Origin: Erysipelatoclostridium sp. AM42-17
Lineage (GTDB): Bacteria; Bacillota_I; Bacilli_A; Erysipelotrichales; Coprobacillaceae
Assembly: GCF_003480255.1 (NCBI RefSeq)
Contig: NZ_QUIN01000007.1
Span: 1 to 64,000 of the forward strand
Length of the DNA: 64,000 nt
Direction: 5' to 3'
Position 1 is the stretch's first letter. Each line of letters starts with the position of its first letter. The notes under the pieces were generated by a model. That model was not told where the DNA came from. It did no database searches and worked only from the letters and a program-made list of their open reading frames with translations. The translations under genes were made by a program, and so were the position numbers. This document shows positions 17,007 to 26,329 of this stretch, in pieces.

Positions 17007-17963
17007 CTATTTTGAACATGTCATTTTAGAATGATCATGACAATAATCAAAGCGTCCTTCATTTTTTTCTTCTAAAGCTTTAATCATATGATAAGTATAT
17101 TCATTATAGGGGGTAGGAATATGGAGTTCCTTTCCCATTTTTATTAACGCTCCAGAAAACATATCAATTTCCGTTAAACGCTTAGCATCTAAATCTTGTA
17201 ATGTAGAATAACGAGCCCAAGCAGGAACCTGACTGCCATGTTTTGATGATGAATCAGCCTTGGTTAAATCAATTCCTTTAGCATCAGAAATCGCTTCTAA
17301 TTCTTGACGTAAACCATCTTGAATAAACTTCATATGTTCACTATCTTGATAACACCCTACACCGACACCTAAAATAGCTTGAGGTAAGTTATTGCATACA
17401 TTTAAACGAAATTTACTCCATATTTCTTCTTGAATGTAATCACTTGTTCGATAATGAAGACCTGTATTTTTAAATAATGATGCAATAGCTTGGATACGTT
17501 CACTATGATAAGGTTCTTGCTTTTCACCAAAAACAATACCAATCGTTGTTTCTGGATCAAAACGATAGCCATCATCTTTACGTGATGCCACTTTAATTAA
17601 AGAATAAATCATATGATTCATTCCTATTCTTTGACCAATGATTTCTTCACTATCAACCCCATTCATTAATGACATCACCACAGTATGATCATCTACAACT
17701 GTGTTAATTGTATCCAACGTCGATGATAAAGCCCCATACTTTAAACAGACAATAAGCAAATCAACACCATGTGCTTGAGTTGGTGACCATACATTTAAAT
17801 GATTAATCTGATCATTAATTTTAATACCTTCTTGTTTTAGACGCTTGGCACGTTCACCTTCTGCAACAACGCCTAGTTGAATATTTGATAATTGACTTAA
17901 TCCCCAAATCACATAAGAACCTACTGCACCAGCCCCTAATATCGCTACTGATTTGATTTCCAT
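17007..17963 (-). CDS. Ketopantoate reductase family protein
   Basis: NADP-dependent reductase of the PanE/ApbA family, which in the typical case reduces 2-dehydropantoate for CoA synthesis. AILGAGAVGSYVIWGL is the Rossmann motif at residues 8-23. SLMNGVDSEEIIGQ, a catalytic Lys in YSLIKVASRKD, and the C-terminal helix region with NVCNNLPQAI and EIDMFSGALIKMGKE are all family-like. At 318 aa it is normal. Because many PanE paralogs use other 2-keto acids and no pan genes are adjacent, the exact substrate is uncertain. Confidence 0.85.
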   Translation of the reverse strand: MEIKSVAILGAGAVGSYVIWGLSQLSNIQLGVVAEGERAKRLKQEGIKINDQINHLNVWSPTQAHGVDLLIVCLKYGALSSTLDTINTVVDDHTVVMSLMNGVDSEEIIGQRIGMNHMIYSLIKVASRKDDGYRFDPETTIGIVFGEKQEPYHSERIQAIASLFKNTGLHYRTSDYIQEEIWSKFRLNVCNNLPQAILGVGVGCYQDSEHMKFIQDGLRQELEAISDAKGIDLTKADSSSKHGSQVPAWARYSTLQDLDAKRLTEIDMFSGALIKMGKELHIPTPYNEYTYHMIKALEEKNEGRFDYCHDHSKMTCSK

Positions 17964-17991
17964 ATTATCACCCCTTTTTATTATTTTTTAA

Positions 17992-18022
17992 CATAAAAAT
18001 AAAGTGAGGTAAACCCCACTTT
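17992..18022 (-). terminator. Terminator after the COG2509 flavoprotein gene
   Basis: Nine-pair stem (AAAGTGAGG / CCCCACTTT, one wobble) starts at the stop codon. It is followed by TATTTTTATG on the minus strand. Confidence 0.7.
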
Positions 18023-18023
18023 A

Positions 18024-19451
18024 CTATTTATTATTTTTTAAACTATCTACAATATGTCTTGCGACTAAGATACCATTTGCGCCAGCTTGAGCTAACCCAC
18101 GAGTTAGACCAGCACCATCACCAGCAACATATAAACTATCAATTTCCGATTCAAAACCTTCTCTTACTTTAGGTCTTGCTGAATAGAATTTAGCTTCTAC
18201 TCCATATAATAAAGTATGTTCATTAGCGATACCTGGTGTAACATTATCTAAAGCTTCAATCATTTCAATAATTGATTTCATTGTATTATAAGGTAAAACA
18301 AGTCCTAAATCCCCTGGTACTGCTTCTGGTAATGTAGGCACTGTATACCCCTCTTTTAAGCGTTTGTATGTTGTACGACGTCCTCTTTTAATATCTCCAT
18401 AACGTTGAACAATAACGGAACCATTTGATAATTTATTAGCTAAACGTGAAATTTCATGTGCAAATTCATTTGGTTCATTAAAAGGTTCACTAAATGTATG
18501 AGATACCAGTAAAGCGAAGTTCGTGTTATGACTACCTAATTTAGGATCATGATAAGCATGTCCATTAGCTAACATTGTTCCACTATGATTTTCAATAACA
18601 ACATGACCACTAGGATTAGAACAGAAAGTTCTTACTCTTGTTCCTACTGATGTATTGTAAACAAACTTACCTTCATATAAGTTTTGATTGATTTCATCCA
18701 TAACAATATTACTTGTTTCTACACGCACACCAATATCTACTTGGTTATTATATAGTTTTAGATTTTGATGAGATAATACTTTAGATAGCCATGCAGACCC
18801 ATCTCTACCTGGTGCTAAAACAACTTTTTTAGCATAAATCTTTTCATCATTATTTAAAATAATACCTTTTGCTTCATGATCTTCTACAATAATATCTTTG
18901 ACTGCTGTTTTAAATTGTAAATCCATATGTTCTTTTAATTCATTAGACATTTCAGTCATAATTCTTAAGTTTTCTTCCGTACCTAAATGTCTTACTTTTG
19001 CTCTTAAAAGTTTTAATCCTACAGCATATCCACGATGTTCAATCTCTTTAACCTTAGGTGTTGTTGGATCCGTAATTTCTTTAGTCGCACCATGTTTTAA
19101 ATATAAATTATCAACATAATGAATCACATCTTCAACTTCTTGATTATCTAAATAATCTGTCAACCAGCCACCAAATTCACTCGTAATATTAAATTTACCA
19201 TCAGAATAAGCACCAGCACCACCAAATCCAGCAGTAATCGAACAAGCAGGTAAACATCCTGGTTCATGATCTTTTACTACAGGACAATGCTTAATTTTTT
19301 TATCTTTGATTGGACAATGACGATACATAACATCATGACCTTTATCAATTAATAAAACATCTAATTCGGGATTTTTTAAATATAATTCATAACAAGTCAT
19401 AATCCCTGCTGGCCCAGCGCCAACAACAATAACATCATATTTTTCTTTCAT
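18024..19451 (-). CDS. FAD-dependent oxidoreductase, COG2509 type
   Basis: Flavoprotein of a conserved but poorly characterised family. VIVVGAGPAGIMTCYEL near the N-terminus binds FAD. Cys residues in DKKIKHCPVVKDHEPGCLP resemble those of the family. GFGGAGAYSDGKFN is its strongest signature, and the C-terminal VAGDGAGLTRGLAQAGANG closes the FAD site. At 475 aa it is full length. A TTG immediately precedes the ATG chosen here; the ribosome site is weak. Membership is clear; substrate and partner are unknown. Confidence 0.85.
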   Translation of the reverse strand: MKEKYDVIVVGAGPAGIMTCYELYLKNPELDVLLIDKGHDVMYRHCPIKDKKIKHCPVVKDHEPGCLPACSITAGFGGAGAYSDGKFNITSEFGGWLTDYLDNQEVEDVIHYVDNLYLKHGATKEITDPTTPKVKEIEHRGYAVGLKLLRAKVRHLGTEENLRIMTEMSNELKEHMDLQFKTAVKDIIVEDHEAKGIILNNDEKIYAKKVVLAPGRDGSAWLSKVLSHQNLKLYNNQVDIGVRVETSNIVMDEINQNLYEGKFVYNTSVGTRVRTFCSNPSGHVVIENHSGTMLANGHAYHDPKLGSHNTNFALLVSHTFSEPFNEPNEFAHEISRLANKLSNGSVIVQRYGDIKRGRRTTYKRLKEGYTVPTLPEAVPGDLGLVLPYNTMKSIIEMIEALDNVTPGIANEHTLLYGVEAKFYSARPKVREGFESEIDSLYVAGDGAGLTRGLAQAGANGILVARHIVDSLKNNK

Positions 19452-19529
19452 CAATAATTAACCATCCTATTCAAATTTCGGTTTAACCCTACGTATTATA
19501 CGTTAATTATCTAAATTAAGCAATTCTTT

Positions 19530-20123
19530 TTAATAAAAACTATTTTTATACCAATAGTAATTCAACTGATAACAATATACTTTAGCTCCTTTAGGAACTT
19601 TGGTTATTGCTTGATACACACGACAAATATCAACTATGCTTGTAGAGATATTAAATATTCCTACAAAAGCAAGCAACATATGTGTTGGATAGACATATCC
19701 TAGAATATAGGGAATCAATCCCAAAAGCATAACTGGTAAACTATTCATTAAAATAAACCTTGTTTTACTCATTGTATCAGTTGAATAAATAAGCAAAGAT
19801 AACTTTTTTAGATTAGTACAAATATAAATATCATCATGATAAAAAAGAATACATGATAAATATTTGATAATCATAGAAAGCATCGTTAATAAAACAAATA
19901 AAACTATTTGGTAAATATTTGAATCAATCATATCATCCCATGTATAAATATAATAAGGTATGTAGAGTAGCACAAAAACCATGATTTCTACTTTGAACAA
20001 ACGCTTCGACAATGATTTAAAATCACTACTGTGAATTTCGTCTAAAGGCACAGCGCCATTTTGATGTTTTCCTGGTAAAGATTGTGGATCTTGATTGTAA
20101 CAGCGAATATGATGAAATTGCAT
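19530..20123 (-). CDS. Hypothetical multi-pass membrane protein
   Basis: I do not recognise this 197-aa protein with confidence. It has a hydrophilic first 45 residues followed by about four hydrophobic helices (near 48-68, 73-95, 125-145 and 147-165). The soluble tail contains PKGAKVYCYQLNYYWY. That tail is loosely like DUF3267 proteins, but the His-Glu zincin motif expected there is absent. An AGGAG-type ribosome site precedes the ATG. It lies between the COG2509 gene and a MATE gene on the same strand without clear coupling. Confidence 0.65.
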   Translation of the reverse strand: MQFHHIRCYNQDPQSLPGKHQNGAVPLDEIHSSDFKSLSKRLFKVEIMVFVLLYIPYYIYTWDDMIDSNIYQIVLFVLLTMLSMIIKYLSCILFYHDDIYICTNLKKLSLLIYSTDTMSKTRFILMNSLPVMLLGLIPYILGYVYPTHMLLAFVGIFNISTSIVDICRVYQAITKVPKGAKVYCYQLNYYWYKNSFY

Positions 20124-20156
20124 AAATTTACTCCTTTCCTACTCATTCCATCATAT

Positions 20157-20186
20157 CAAAAAAATCAACCTATTAACAGGTTGATT
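20157..20186 (-). terminator. Terminator after the first MATE gene
   Basis: Nine-bp stem AATCAACCT / AGGTTGATT with a six-base loop and seven T residues on the minus strand. Confidence 0.85.
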
Positions 20187-21510
20187 AAATAACTTTAAAT
20201 TGAGTCCATTTATGACTCTTATAACGTAAGAAGAAGATGATACCTCGAATAGACCAATCTAAACACATAGCAAGAGCAATACCAATGACTCCCATATTAA
20301 AATAAATTGCAAAAATAAGTGAGAATACCAGTCTTCCACCAACAGTAGAAGCAATAGAAACAATCATTGTATACTTTACATCTCCAGTAGCTCTTAATCC
20401 ATTACTCAATGGTCCAGAGAATGGGAAAGCAACAGTATTAAAGATATTATGAATAGCAACTAAAATAATAATCAATTCTTTTGTTTTGTCAGATAAAACA
20501 TAGAAATTCATAAATACTGGTGTAATGGCAAGAATAAAAGCATTCCATGCGATAGATAAAACTAAAGTGATTTTCATTAACTTCTTAAAATAATAATCAG
20601 CTTGATCAATATCACTTGCCCCCATACATTGACCGACGACCGTAATAAATACTGGCCCCATAGCCGAACCAACTAAAGCAGCCAATGACCAAATACTTTG
20701 AGCTACACCATTTGCAGCAATTTGATATGTACCAAACATCGCTACAACACTACTTAAGGCTACTTTAACGAGTTGGAAAATACCATTTTCAATACCATTA
20801 GGAATCGCAATATTTAACATCTTTTTTAATAAAGAAAAATCAAACTTAAATAACCATTCTTTAACATAATGAGCTTCATATTTTTTATTAAACAATAAGA
20901 TAGTAATGACAATAGCTGAAAAAGCACGTGCAATAAGTGAAGGATAAGCAACCCCAGCAACCCCAGCATGAAGCACGAAAACCCCAATCATATTTCCAAT
21001 AACATTAATAATATTAGAAACAATAGATAAATACATCGTTGTACTTGTTTTTGTCATACTACGATACATTGCTGCTCCTGCATTGTAAATCGCTAATGCT
21101 GGATAAGAGTAAGCTGATATTTTAAGATATGTCATACAAGCATCCATCACTGATGTTTCTACTTTTCCAAATAAAAAGGATAATAATGATTGACTGAATA
21201 TTAAAACCAAAATGCCTAATACAATTGAAAATAGTGTAGAAAACATGAGTAACTGACTCGATGATTTGACTGTATTATTTTGATCTTTACTTCCTAAATA
21301 CTGACTAATAACGACTGCCCCGCCTGATGCCAAAGCCGTAAATAGATAAATAAAAATAGTATTAAAACTATTCACTAAAGATACTCCTGATACTGCGGCT
21401 TCACCTACATAACTGACTACAAAAGTATCAATAATTCCTACTAACATGACTAAAAACTGTTCCATAAATAGAGGAACAATCATATTTCTTAAATCTTTAT
21501 TACTAAACAC
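20185..21510 (-). CDS. MATE-family efflux transporter, copy 1
   Basis: Twelve-helix cation/drug antiporter of the MATE (MatE repeat) family in the cytoplasmic membrane. Two internally related six-helix halves are visible: LRNMIVPLFMEQFLVMLVGIIDTFVVSYVGEAAVSGVSL starts the first, and MLNIAIPNGIENGIFQLVKV the second. At 441 aa it is full length. The ribosome site GGAGGGTGAG precedes the start. It is monocistronic with its own terminator. A second MATE gene is at 31215-32570. Substrate cannot be read from sequence. Confidence 0.9.
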   Translation of the reverse strand: MFSNKDLRNMIVPLFMEQFLVMLVGIIDTFVVSYVGEAAVSGVSLVNSFNTIFIYLFTALASGGAVVISQYLGSKDQNNTVKSSSQLLMFSTLFSIVLGILVLIFSQSLLSFLFGKVETSVMDACMTYLKISAYSYPALAIYNAGAAMYRSMTKTSTTMYLSIVSNIINVIGNMIGVFVLHAGVAGVAYPSLIARAFSAIVITILLFNKKYEAHYVKEWLFKFDFSLLKKMLNIAIPNGIENGIFQLVKVALSSVVAMFGTYQIAANGVAQSIWSLAALVGSAMGPVFITVVGQCMGASDIDQADYYFKKLMKITLVLSIAWNAFILAITPVFMNFYVLSDKTKELIIILVAIHNIFNTVAFPFSGPLSNGLRATGDVKYTMIVSIASTVGGRLVFSLIFAIYFNMGVIGIALAMCLDWSIRGIIFFLRYKSHKWTQFKVI

Positions 21511-21598
21511 GCTCTCACCCTCCTTACCTATTATTCTATAGATTCTTCTATCAATTACAAATACTTATTAAGTATAACTTATAATGCATTTTAGACAT

Positions 21599-21622
21599 AA
21601 TAAAAGACCCTTAGGGTCTTTA
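21599..21622 (-). terminator. Terminator after the LOG-family gene
   Basis: Stem AAAGACCC / GGGTCTTT with a three-base loop, followed by TTTATTATG on the minus strand. Confidence 0.75.
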
Positions 21623-22156
21623 TTATTTAAGTATGATTTCTTTAATCTCTTCTAGATTATCTAAAAAATAGATACCTTCTTGTTTTTCTTTAGTAGAAAG
21701 ACCTTTTTCAATCATATGATGAAGAAAGGCTTTTAAATGATCATAATAACCATTTAAATTATAGAAAATGCAAGGCGCATCTAACTGCTTTAAAGATTTT
21801 TTAGACATGATTTCACTAATTTCTTCTAATGTTCCCGTTCCTCCAGGAAAAGCAATAAAAGCATCACCCAGTTCAATCATTTTCGTTTTTCTTTCAGCCA
21901 TTGTTTTAACAACATATAATTTGGTAAGACCCTCATATTGAACATCTTGATCAACAAAAAATTGAGTTTCTACGCCTTTAGCCTTACCTCCATTTTCCAA
22001 TACACTTGTTGCAAGATCTCCCATCAAACCAGTTTTAGAACCACCATAAATAAGAGTATGCCCATTTTGTCCAATCCATTTACCTAACTGACAGACAGTC
22101 TCTTTTAATATCGGATCATTTCCTTCACTTGCACCAAGATAAACAGTTATATTCAT
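21623..22156 (-). CDS. LOG-family nucleotide 5'-monophosphate phosphoribohydrolase
   Basis: Rossmann-fold protein of the TIGR00730 / 'Lonely Guy' family, which cleaves the N-glycosidic bond of cytokinin-type or other nucleoside monophosphates. GGSKTGLMGDLA and FPGGTGTLEEISE (PGGxGTxxE, catalytic Arg/Glu region) are both present, with AERKTKMIELGDAFIA between them. The protein is about 177 aa. A GTG six bases upstream is inside the ribosome-site region; the ATG at 22156 lies seven bases after GGAGG. It stands alone ahead of the ABC operon end. Confidence 0.87.
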   Translation of the reverse strand: MNITVYLGASEGNDPILKETVCQLGKWIGQNGHTLIYGGSKTGLMGDLATSVLENGGKAKGVETQFFVDQDVQYEGLTKLYVVKTMAERKTKMIELGDAFIAFPGGTGTLEEISEIMSKKSLKQLDAPCIFYNLNGYYDHLKAFLHHMIEKGLSTKEKQEGIYFLDNLEEIKEIILK

Positions 22157-22204
22157 ATTCACACCTCCAACTTCTTTATATTATTCTATCATAAATCTTA
22201 CAAT

Positions 22205-23815
22205 TTATGACTTCATTTCAATGACTTCATCACATATTGATAAAGTTGAAGGTCGATGAGTAACTAAAATCAATAATTTGTCTTTTTTTATCTGTGCTAA
22301 ACTTTTTAAGATTAAGGCTTCATTTAGACTATCTACATGACTTGTAGGTTCATCTAATAGAATAATAGAACTCTTTCTTATAAAAGTTCTCGCTAAAGCA
22401 ATTCTTTGTTTTTGACCACTAGAAAGGTTATCATCAAAGACTGTTTGATATCCTTGAGGTAGAGTCATGATGTAATCATGAATACATGCTTGTTTACAAG
22501 CAAGGATAACATCATCAAGCGTATAAGATTGATTAAATAAAGTAATATTATGATAGAGGGTATCATGGAACATAAATGTTTCTTGATCAACATAACTTAT
22601 GTTTTCTTTTAATACTTCGCTATTAATTTGATGAATAGAAACTTGATTAAAAGTAATTTGACCTGATGCTTCATAAATACGCATCAATAGTTTTAATAAT
22701 GTTGATTTCCCACACCCTGAAGGACCAAATATACCATAAGTTTTTCCCAATTCAAATCGTCCGTTAAAGTTTTCTAATATCATTTTAGAATGATTTGGAT
22801 AATGAAAAGAGACATCTTGACATTCAATAGGTAAATTAAGCTGATTATCTTGATTTGTTATATCATCAACAAGTGGTTGTTCTTCTAAAATGGTCATAAT
22901 TCTTTTGGCACAAGGTATCAATTGGTTTAAGTTATTGGCTAGATTGGCTAAAGCCACAGTTGGACCAAACGAACACGATAACGCTAAAATACCCATCACA
23001 ATATCAAAATAATCATATCCCTGTTGAACTAAAACGGTACCTAATATGACAGCAACTAACATGACAATCATAATTAATGATTGTGTAAGTTGTTGTTGAT
23101 AGGTTTGTTTTTTGATGAGTTCTTTATGATTCATTTCTAATTGTGTTTGTTTTTCTAACATTTGATTTAAACGTTGTGTTTGTTTACCAAATTGAATAAA
23201 GTCTTTTTTACAAAGAATACTTTCTAAAATAAAGCTTTGAAAGGTCCCTTGATTTTGTCGATATTCATCACCTTGATTAACAGATAAATGATAAATCATC
23301 ATAGGAATACCTATGCCCATTAATAAATAAGCTAATCCTGTAAGAAACATGATCTGTAAAGAATAATGAGCTATAAAACATAAAACAATTATAGAATAAA
23401 TGAAGGCTATCATCACCGGGGAAATCGTATGAGCAAAAAAGACTTCAAGGGTTTCTGTATCACTTGTCAGTGTCGCTATCAAGTTTCCTCTTTCTTTACC
23501 ATCCAGTTTAGCCACGGCTAGACTTCGTAATTTTTCAAACATTAAATGACGAATATGAGCCAATACTTTAAAAGCAATATAATGATTACATGCTTGTTCA
23601 ATATAACGACAAACTCCTCTTAACAATGCAAATAAGATAATACAAAACATCACCGTTTTTATTTTTATAAGATGTCCCATTCCAGCTATAGCAATAACAG
23701 TTATTCCCCATGCCATGAAATGACCCATCACACCTAAAATGATAGCTAGTATCATGATGATAAAAAAGGGCTTTACTAGCGTTAATAATTTAATAAGTAA
23801 TGGTTTTTTATTCAT
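22205..23815 (-). CDS. ABC exporter half-transporter, CydC-like
   Basis: Fused membrane and ATPase half-transporter. Six helices span about residues 1-300. The nucleotide-binding domain has YGIFGPSGCGKSTLLKLL (Walker A, near 357), the signature LSSGQKQRIALARTFI and Walker B SIILLDEPTSHVD. The H-loop is in LVTHRPSTL. Together with the overlapping upstream half-transporter it forms a heterodimer resembling CydDC, which exports cysteine or glutathione in other bacteria. Gene order and an 8-base overlap fit cydD-cydC. Cytochrome bd genes are absent, so a heme, thiol or metal link is inference. Confidence 0.8.
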   Translation of the reverse strand: MNKKPLLIKLLTLVKPFFIIMILAIILGVMGHFMAWGITVIAIAGMGHLIKIKTVMFCIILFALLRGVCRYIEQACNHYIAFKVLAHIRHLMFEKLRSLAVAKLDGKERGNLIATLTSDTETLEVFFAHTISPVMIAFIYSIIVLCFIAHYSLQIMFLTGLAYLLMGIGIPMMIYHLSVNQGDEYRQNQGTFQSFILESILCKKDFIQFGKQTQRLNQMLEKQTQLEMNHKELIKKQTYQQQLTQSLIMIVMLVAVILGTVLVQQGYDYFDIVMGILALSCSFGPTVALANLANNLNQLIPCAKRIMTILEEQPLVDDITNQDNQLNLPIECQDVSFHYPNHSKMILENFNGRFELGKTYGIFGPSGCGKSTLLKLLMRIYEASGQITFNQVSIHQINSEVLKENISYVDQETFMFHDTLYHNITLFNQSYTLDDVILACKQACIHDYIMTLPQGYQTVFDDNLSSGQKQRIALARTFIRKSSIILLDEPTSHVDSLNEALILKSLAQIKKDKLLILVTHRPSTLSICDEVIEMKS

Positions 23816-25502
23816 GATGTAATATCCTTTCTAAATTCTCTTGTGATTGATACAGTTCTTTATAGTAACCCTCTTTTTGCATAAGTTGTTGGTAAGTTCC
23901 CTGTTCTTGAATATGACCATCTTTTAATACGATAATGTGACGTGCTTTTTGACTAAAATACATACGATGAGTAATCATCATCACAGTTTTCGTTTTAGCT
24001 AGTTCACAAATAGCGTTCATAATAATCTTTTCACTTTCACTATCTATATTACTTGTCGCTTCATCAAAGATATATAAATCACTATCATGTAATAAAACTC
24101 TCGCTAGTGCTAAACGTTGTTTTTGACCACCCGATAAATTACGACCCCCTTCTTCAACCATAAAGTCTAAGCCTCCTAGTTGGTCTAATTTAACGAGTTT
24201 TAATACTTTTAGATAGTCTTTTGTACAATCATTTCCCGATAAGGCAAGATGTTCTTGAAGTGTTCCTTTAAATATATATGTATCATCTTGAAGTAAGGTA
24301 AGATGCTGATAAAGAGTCTTTTTAGAATATTGATGAATAGGTATCTGATTATATAAAATTTTTCCCTTTTGTATTTGATAATCATTAAACATAAGGGATG
24401 TTAATGTACTTTTACCTGATCCTGATTTTCCTACAATCGCTACAAAATCTCCTTTTTTAATTGAAAAAGATAAATCTTTAATGACTGCAATATCTTCATA
24501 AGCAAAATCAACATGATCAAATTGTATAGATTCAAATGAAGTCATCATTTGACTACCCGTTTCTTTTTCTTCTTGATCTAATAATTTAAAGATTTTGTTT
24601 GCTGCTTCATTGCCATTAGACGCAATATGAAAATAAGAACCTAATAATCTTAGTGGTAAAAAGAACTCAATAGAGACCATAATCATCAATAATGTTTGTC
24701 CTAAAGACAAAATATGATTTTGATAATCAATAACCGATAAAATGACCCCGATACCAAAACCACCATAAGCTACAATATCCATAATACTAATGGAATTAAG
24801 TTGCATGATTAACACTTTCATTGTTTTCTTTCTAAAATCTTCAGCATCCAAGTCCATCTTATCTTGGTAGATCTTATCACTTTGATAGAGTTTGAGTGTT
24901 GTTAAACCTTGAAGATTTTCAAGGAAAGAAGACGCTAAACCAGTATAACTATTCCAATATTTCGCTAATAATTTTTTAGCAATCTTTTGTACCACAATAA
25001 TAGATAAAGGAATCAAGGGAACACATATTAATAAGGTAATCGCTACTTTAAAAGAAATAGGCACAATAAAAATAAATAAAGTCAATGGTGCTAACAGGGC
25101 ATAATAAAACTGTGGTAAATATTTAGAACAATAAATATCTAATTGTTCAATGCCTTCCGATAATAATTGAGTTAATGTAGCTTGATTAAAACAGGGAGAG
25201 GAAAGTTGATATACTTTTTTAAAAACATCTTCTCTTAATTTACTTTTAGTCAACGTGCTTACTTTAAAAGCTGTATCATCTTGTACTCTTTGTAAAAATA
25301 AACGTAAGACAATCAATCCTAAAACAATAAGCATATAACTGATTATTTCTATATTTTGATGATGATAAAGTTTTTGTAAGACTTCAACATGATAATAACT
25401 TAAAGCAGTATGTACTAATAAAATAAGCCATTGTGCTAGTACAATCAAATAAACATATTTTAATTCTTTAGAAAAATACTTTAACAATCTTTTATTGAAC
25501 AT
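23808..25502 (-). CDS. ABC exporter half-transporter, CydD-like
   Basis: First half of the paired exporter. The membrane domain (about 1-310) includes FLENLQGLTTLKLYQSD, the coupling region conserved in CydD-type and other exporters. The ATPase has FVAIVGKSGSGKSTLTSLMF (Walker A), RNLSGGQKQRLALARVLL (signature) and DLYIFDEATSNID (Walker B). At 564 aa it is full length. Its start overlaps the YgbA-like gene and its end overlaps the CydC-like gene, so all three are translated from one message. Confidence 0.8.
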   Translation of the reverse strand: MFNKRLLKYFSKELKYVYLIVLAQWLILLVHTALSYYHVEVLQKLYHHQNIEIISYMLIVLGLIVLRLFLQRVQDDTAFKVSTLTKSKLREDVFKKVYQLSSPCFNQATLTQLLSEGIEQLDIYCSKYLPQFYYALLAPLTLFIFIVPISFKVAITLLICVPLIPLSIIVVQKIAKKLLAKYWNSYTGLASSFLENLQGLTTLKLYQSDKIYQDKMDLDAEDFRKKTMKVLIMQLNSISIMDIVAYGGFGIGVILSVIDYQNHILSLGQTLLMIMVSIEFFLPLRLLGSYFHIASNGNEAANKIFKLLDQEEKETGSQMMTSFESIQFDHVDFAYEDIAVIKDLSFSIKKGDFVAIVGKSGSGKSTLTSLMFNDYQIQKGKILYNQIPIHQYSKKTLYQHLTLLQDDTYIFKGTLQEHLALSGNDCTKDYLKVLKLVKLDQLGGLDFMVEEGGRNLSGGQKQRLALARVLLHDSDLYIFDEATSNIDSESEKIIMNAICELAKTKTVMMITHRMYFSQKARHIIVLKDGHIQEQGTYQQLMQKEGYYKELYQSQENLERILHHE

Positions 25503-25824
25503 GTTGATTCCTTCTTTCTTTTAATGAAACAAGACCATGTTTGATGGTCATGACAGGATGATAAAATAACATATATTTTCCTGAAAAACGCATCACTTGT
25601 CTCACTTGATGACGATATTCCTTTTGATAACAATGAACTTTACAAGCACTACAAAAACTCTTCGTTTCCGTAAAAGGACAACAGTCTATTCTTTTTGTAG
25701 CATAGGTATATAAGTCTAAACATTCATCACATAAATCTTTTTGATGATGATTTTTAGCACAATAAATCTTAATCATTTCTTTGATAATTTTCTTTTCATG
25801 CTCTTTTTTTTCGTTACTCTTCAT
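25492..25824 (-). CDS. YgbA-like 'nitrous oxide-stimulated promoter' family protein
   Basis: Small cysteine-rich cytosolic protein of the YgbA_NO family (PF11756). In E. coli, ygbA is induced by nitric oxide. Conserved features are IYCAKNHHQKDLCDECLDLYTYATKRIDCCPF, SFCSACKVHCYQKEYRHQVRQVMRFSGKYMLFYHP and LVSLKERR. The Cys pattern suggests an Fe-S or metal site. It overlaps the DUF454 gene before it and the CydD-like gene after it. A TTG precedes the chosen ATG at 25824. Confidence 0.85.
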   Translation of the reverse strand: MKSNEKKEHEKKIIKEMIKIYCAKNHHQKDLCDECLDLYTYATKRIDCCPFTETKSFCSACKVHCYQKEYRHQVRQVMRFSGKYMLFYHPVMTIKHGLVSLKERRNQHVQ

Positions 25825-26179
25825 CAATGACCCTCACTTTTGTTAGCATAATATAATGATGAATACACATCACCAACAATAAACACAATTTACCTATCCA
25901 TATTGGCGTTATTATCATAGAAATCATAAAAATAAAAGACACGCTCATTAAAGAACGATTTCTTTTTTCTCTTGTTATTTGTTTTGATACAACAAGTTCA
26001 TGAATATACTTTTTATAAAGCGTTGTTTGTATCAGCCATTCATGTAAACGACTAGAACTTTTAGAAAATAAAAAGGCACTTAATAATAAAAATGGTGTCG
26101 TTGGTAAAATAGGTAATATAATCCCTAACATACCTAAAACAAGGGATAATATTCCTAAACATATATAAATAATTTTCAT
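25814..26179 (-). CDS. DUF454 (YbaN-like) inner-membrane protein
   Basis: Small membrane protein with two or three helices. LGMLGIILPILPTTPFLLLSAFLFSKSSSRLHEWLI is the DUF454 hallmark (split here for length: GIILPILPTTPFLL then SSRLHEWL). KNRSLMSVSFIFMIS-like basic/hydrophobic sections follow. At 121 aa it matches the family. It leads a four-gene operon (DUF454, YgbA-like, CydD-like, CydC-like) and has AAAGGAGAAAT before its ATG. An 8-bp-arm palindrome sits 13 bases upstream of the start, so the whole operon is probably controlled there. Confidence 0.87.
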   Translation of the reverse strand: MKIIYICLGILSLVLGMLGIILPILPTTPFLLLSAFLFSKSSSRLHEWLIQTTLYKKYIHELVVSKQITREKRNRSLMSVSFIFMISMIITPIWIGKLCLLLVMCIHHYIMLTKVRVIDEE

Positions 26180-26191
26180 TTATTTCTCCTT

Positions 26192-26211
26192 TAGTTAGTT
26201 TACACTAACTA
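26192..26211 (-). promoter_or_regulatory. Operator of the DUF454 operon, GTTAG-N6-CTAAC
   Basis: Perfect palindrome with 8-bp arms TAGTTAGT / ACTAACTA around TTAC. It ends 13 bases before the DUF454 ribosome site and start. The core GTTAG-N6-CTAAC recurs before the regulator gene at 27134-27151, with an identical right flank ACTAACTAT. Confidence 0.7.
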
Positions 26212-26245
26212 TTATCTTTACTTTTACCTCATTTTCAATCCTAAT

Positions 26246-26269
26246 CTTTGTTTCATTGATGAAACAAAG
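26246..26269. repeat. Palindrome sharing a core with the neighbouring terminator
   Basis: Eleven-bp arms CTTTGTTTCAT / ATGAAACAAAG separated by two bases. The core GTTTCAT-NN-ATGAAAC is repeated 55 bases away in the terminator of the regulator gene. It has no T tail and lies upstream of the DUF454 operon, so a regulatory or duplicated-hairpin role is possible. Confidence 0.5.
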
Positions 26270-26295
26270 TCTCTTATCCATCTAGATAAACATAA

Positions 26296-26329
26296 AAAAA
26301 TACTGTTTCATCAATGAAACAGTATTTTT
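26296..26329 (-). terminator. Terminator of the DtxR-like regulator gene
   Basis: Near-perfect 16-bp stem AAAAATACTGTTTCAT / ATGAAACAGTATTTTT with a two-base loop. The stop codon of the regulator lies inside it. T residues follow on the minus strand. Confidence 0.85.
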
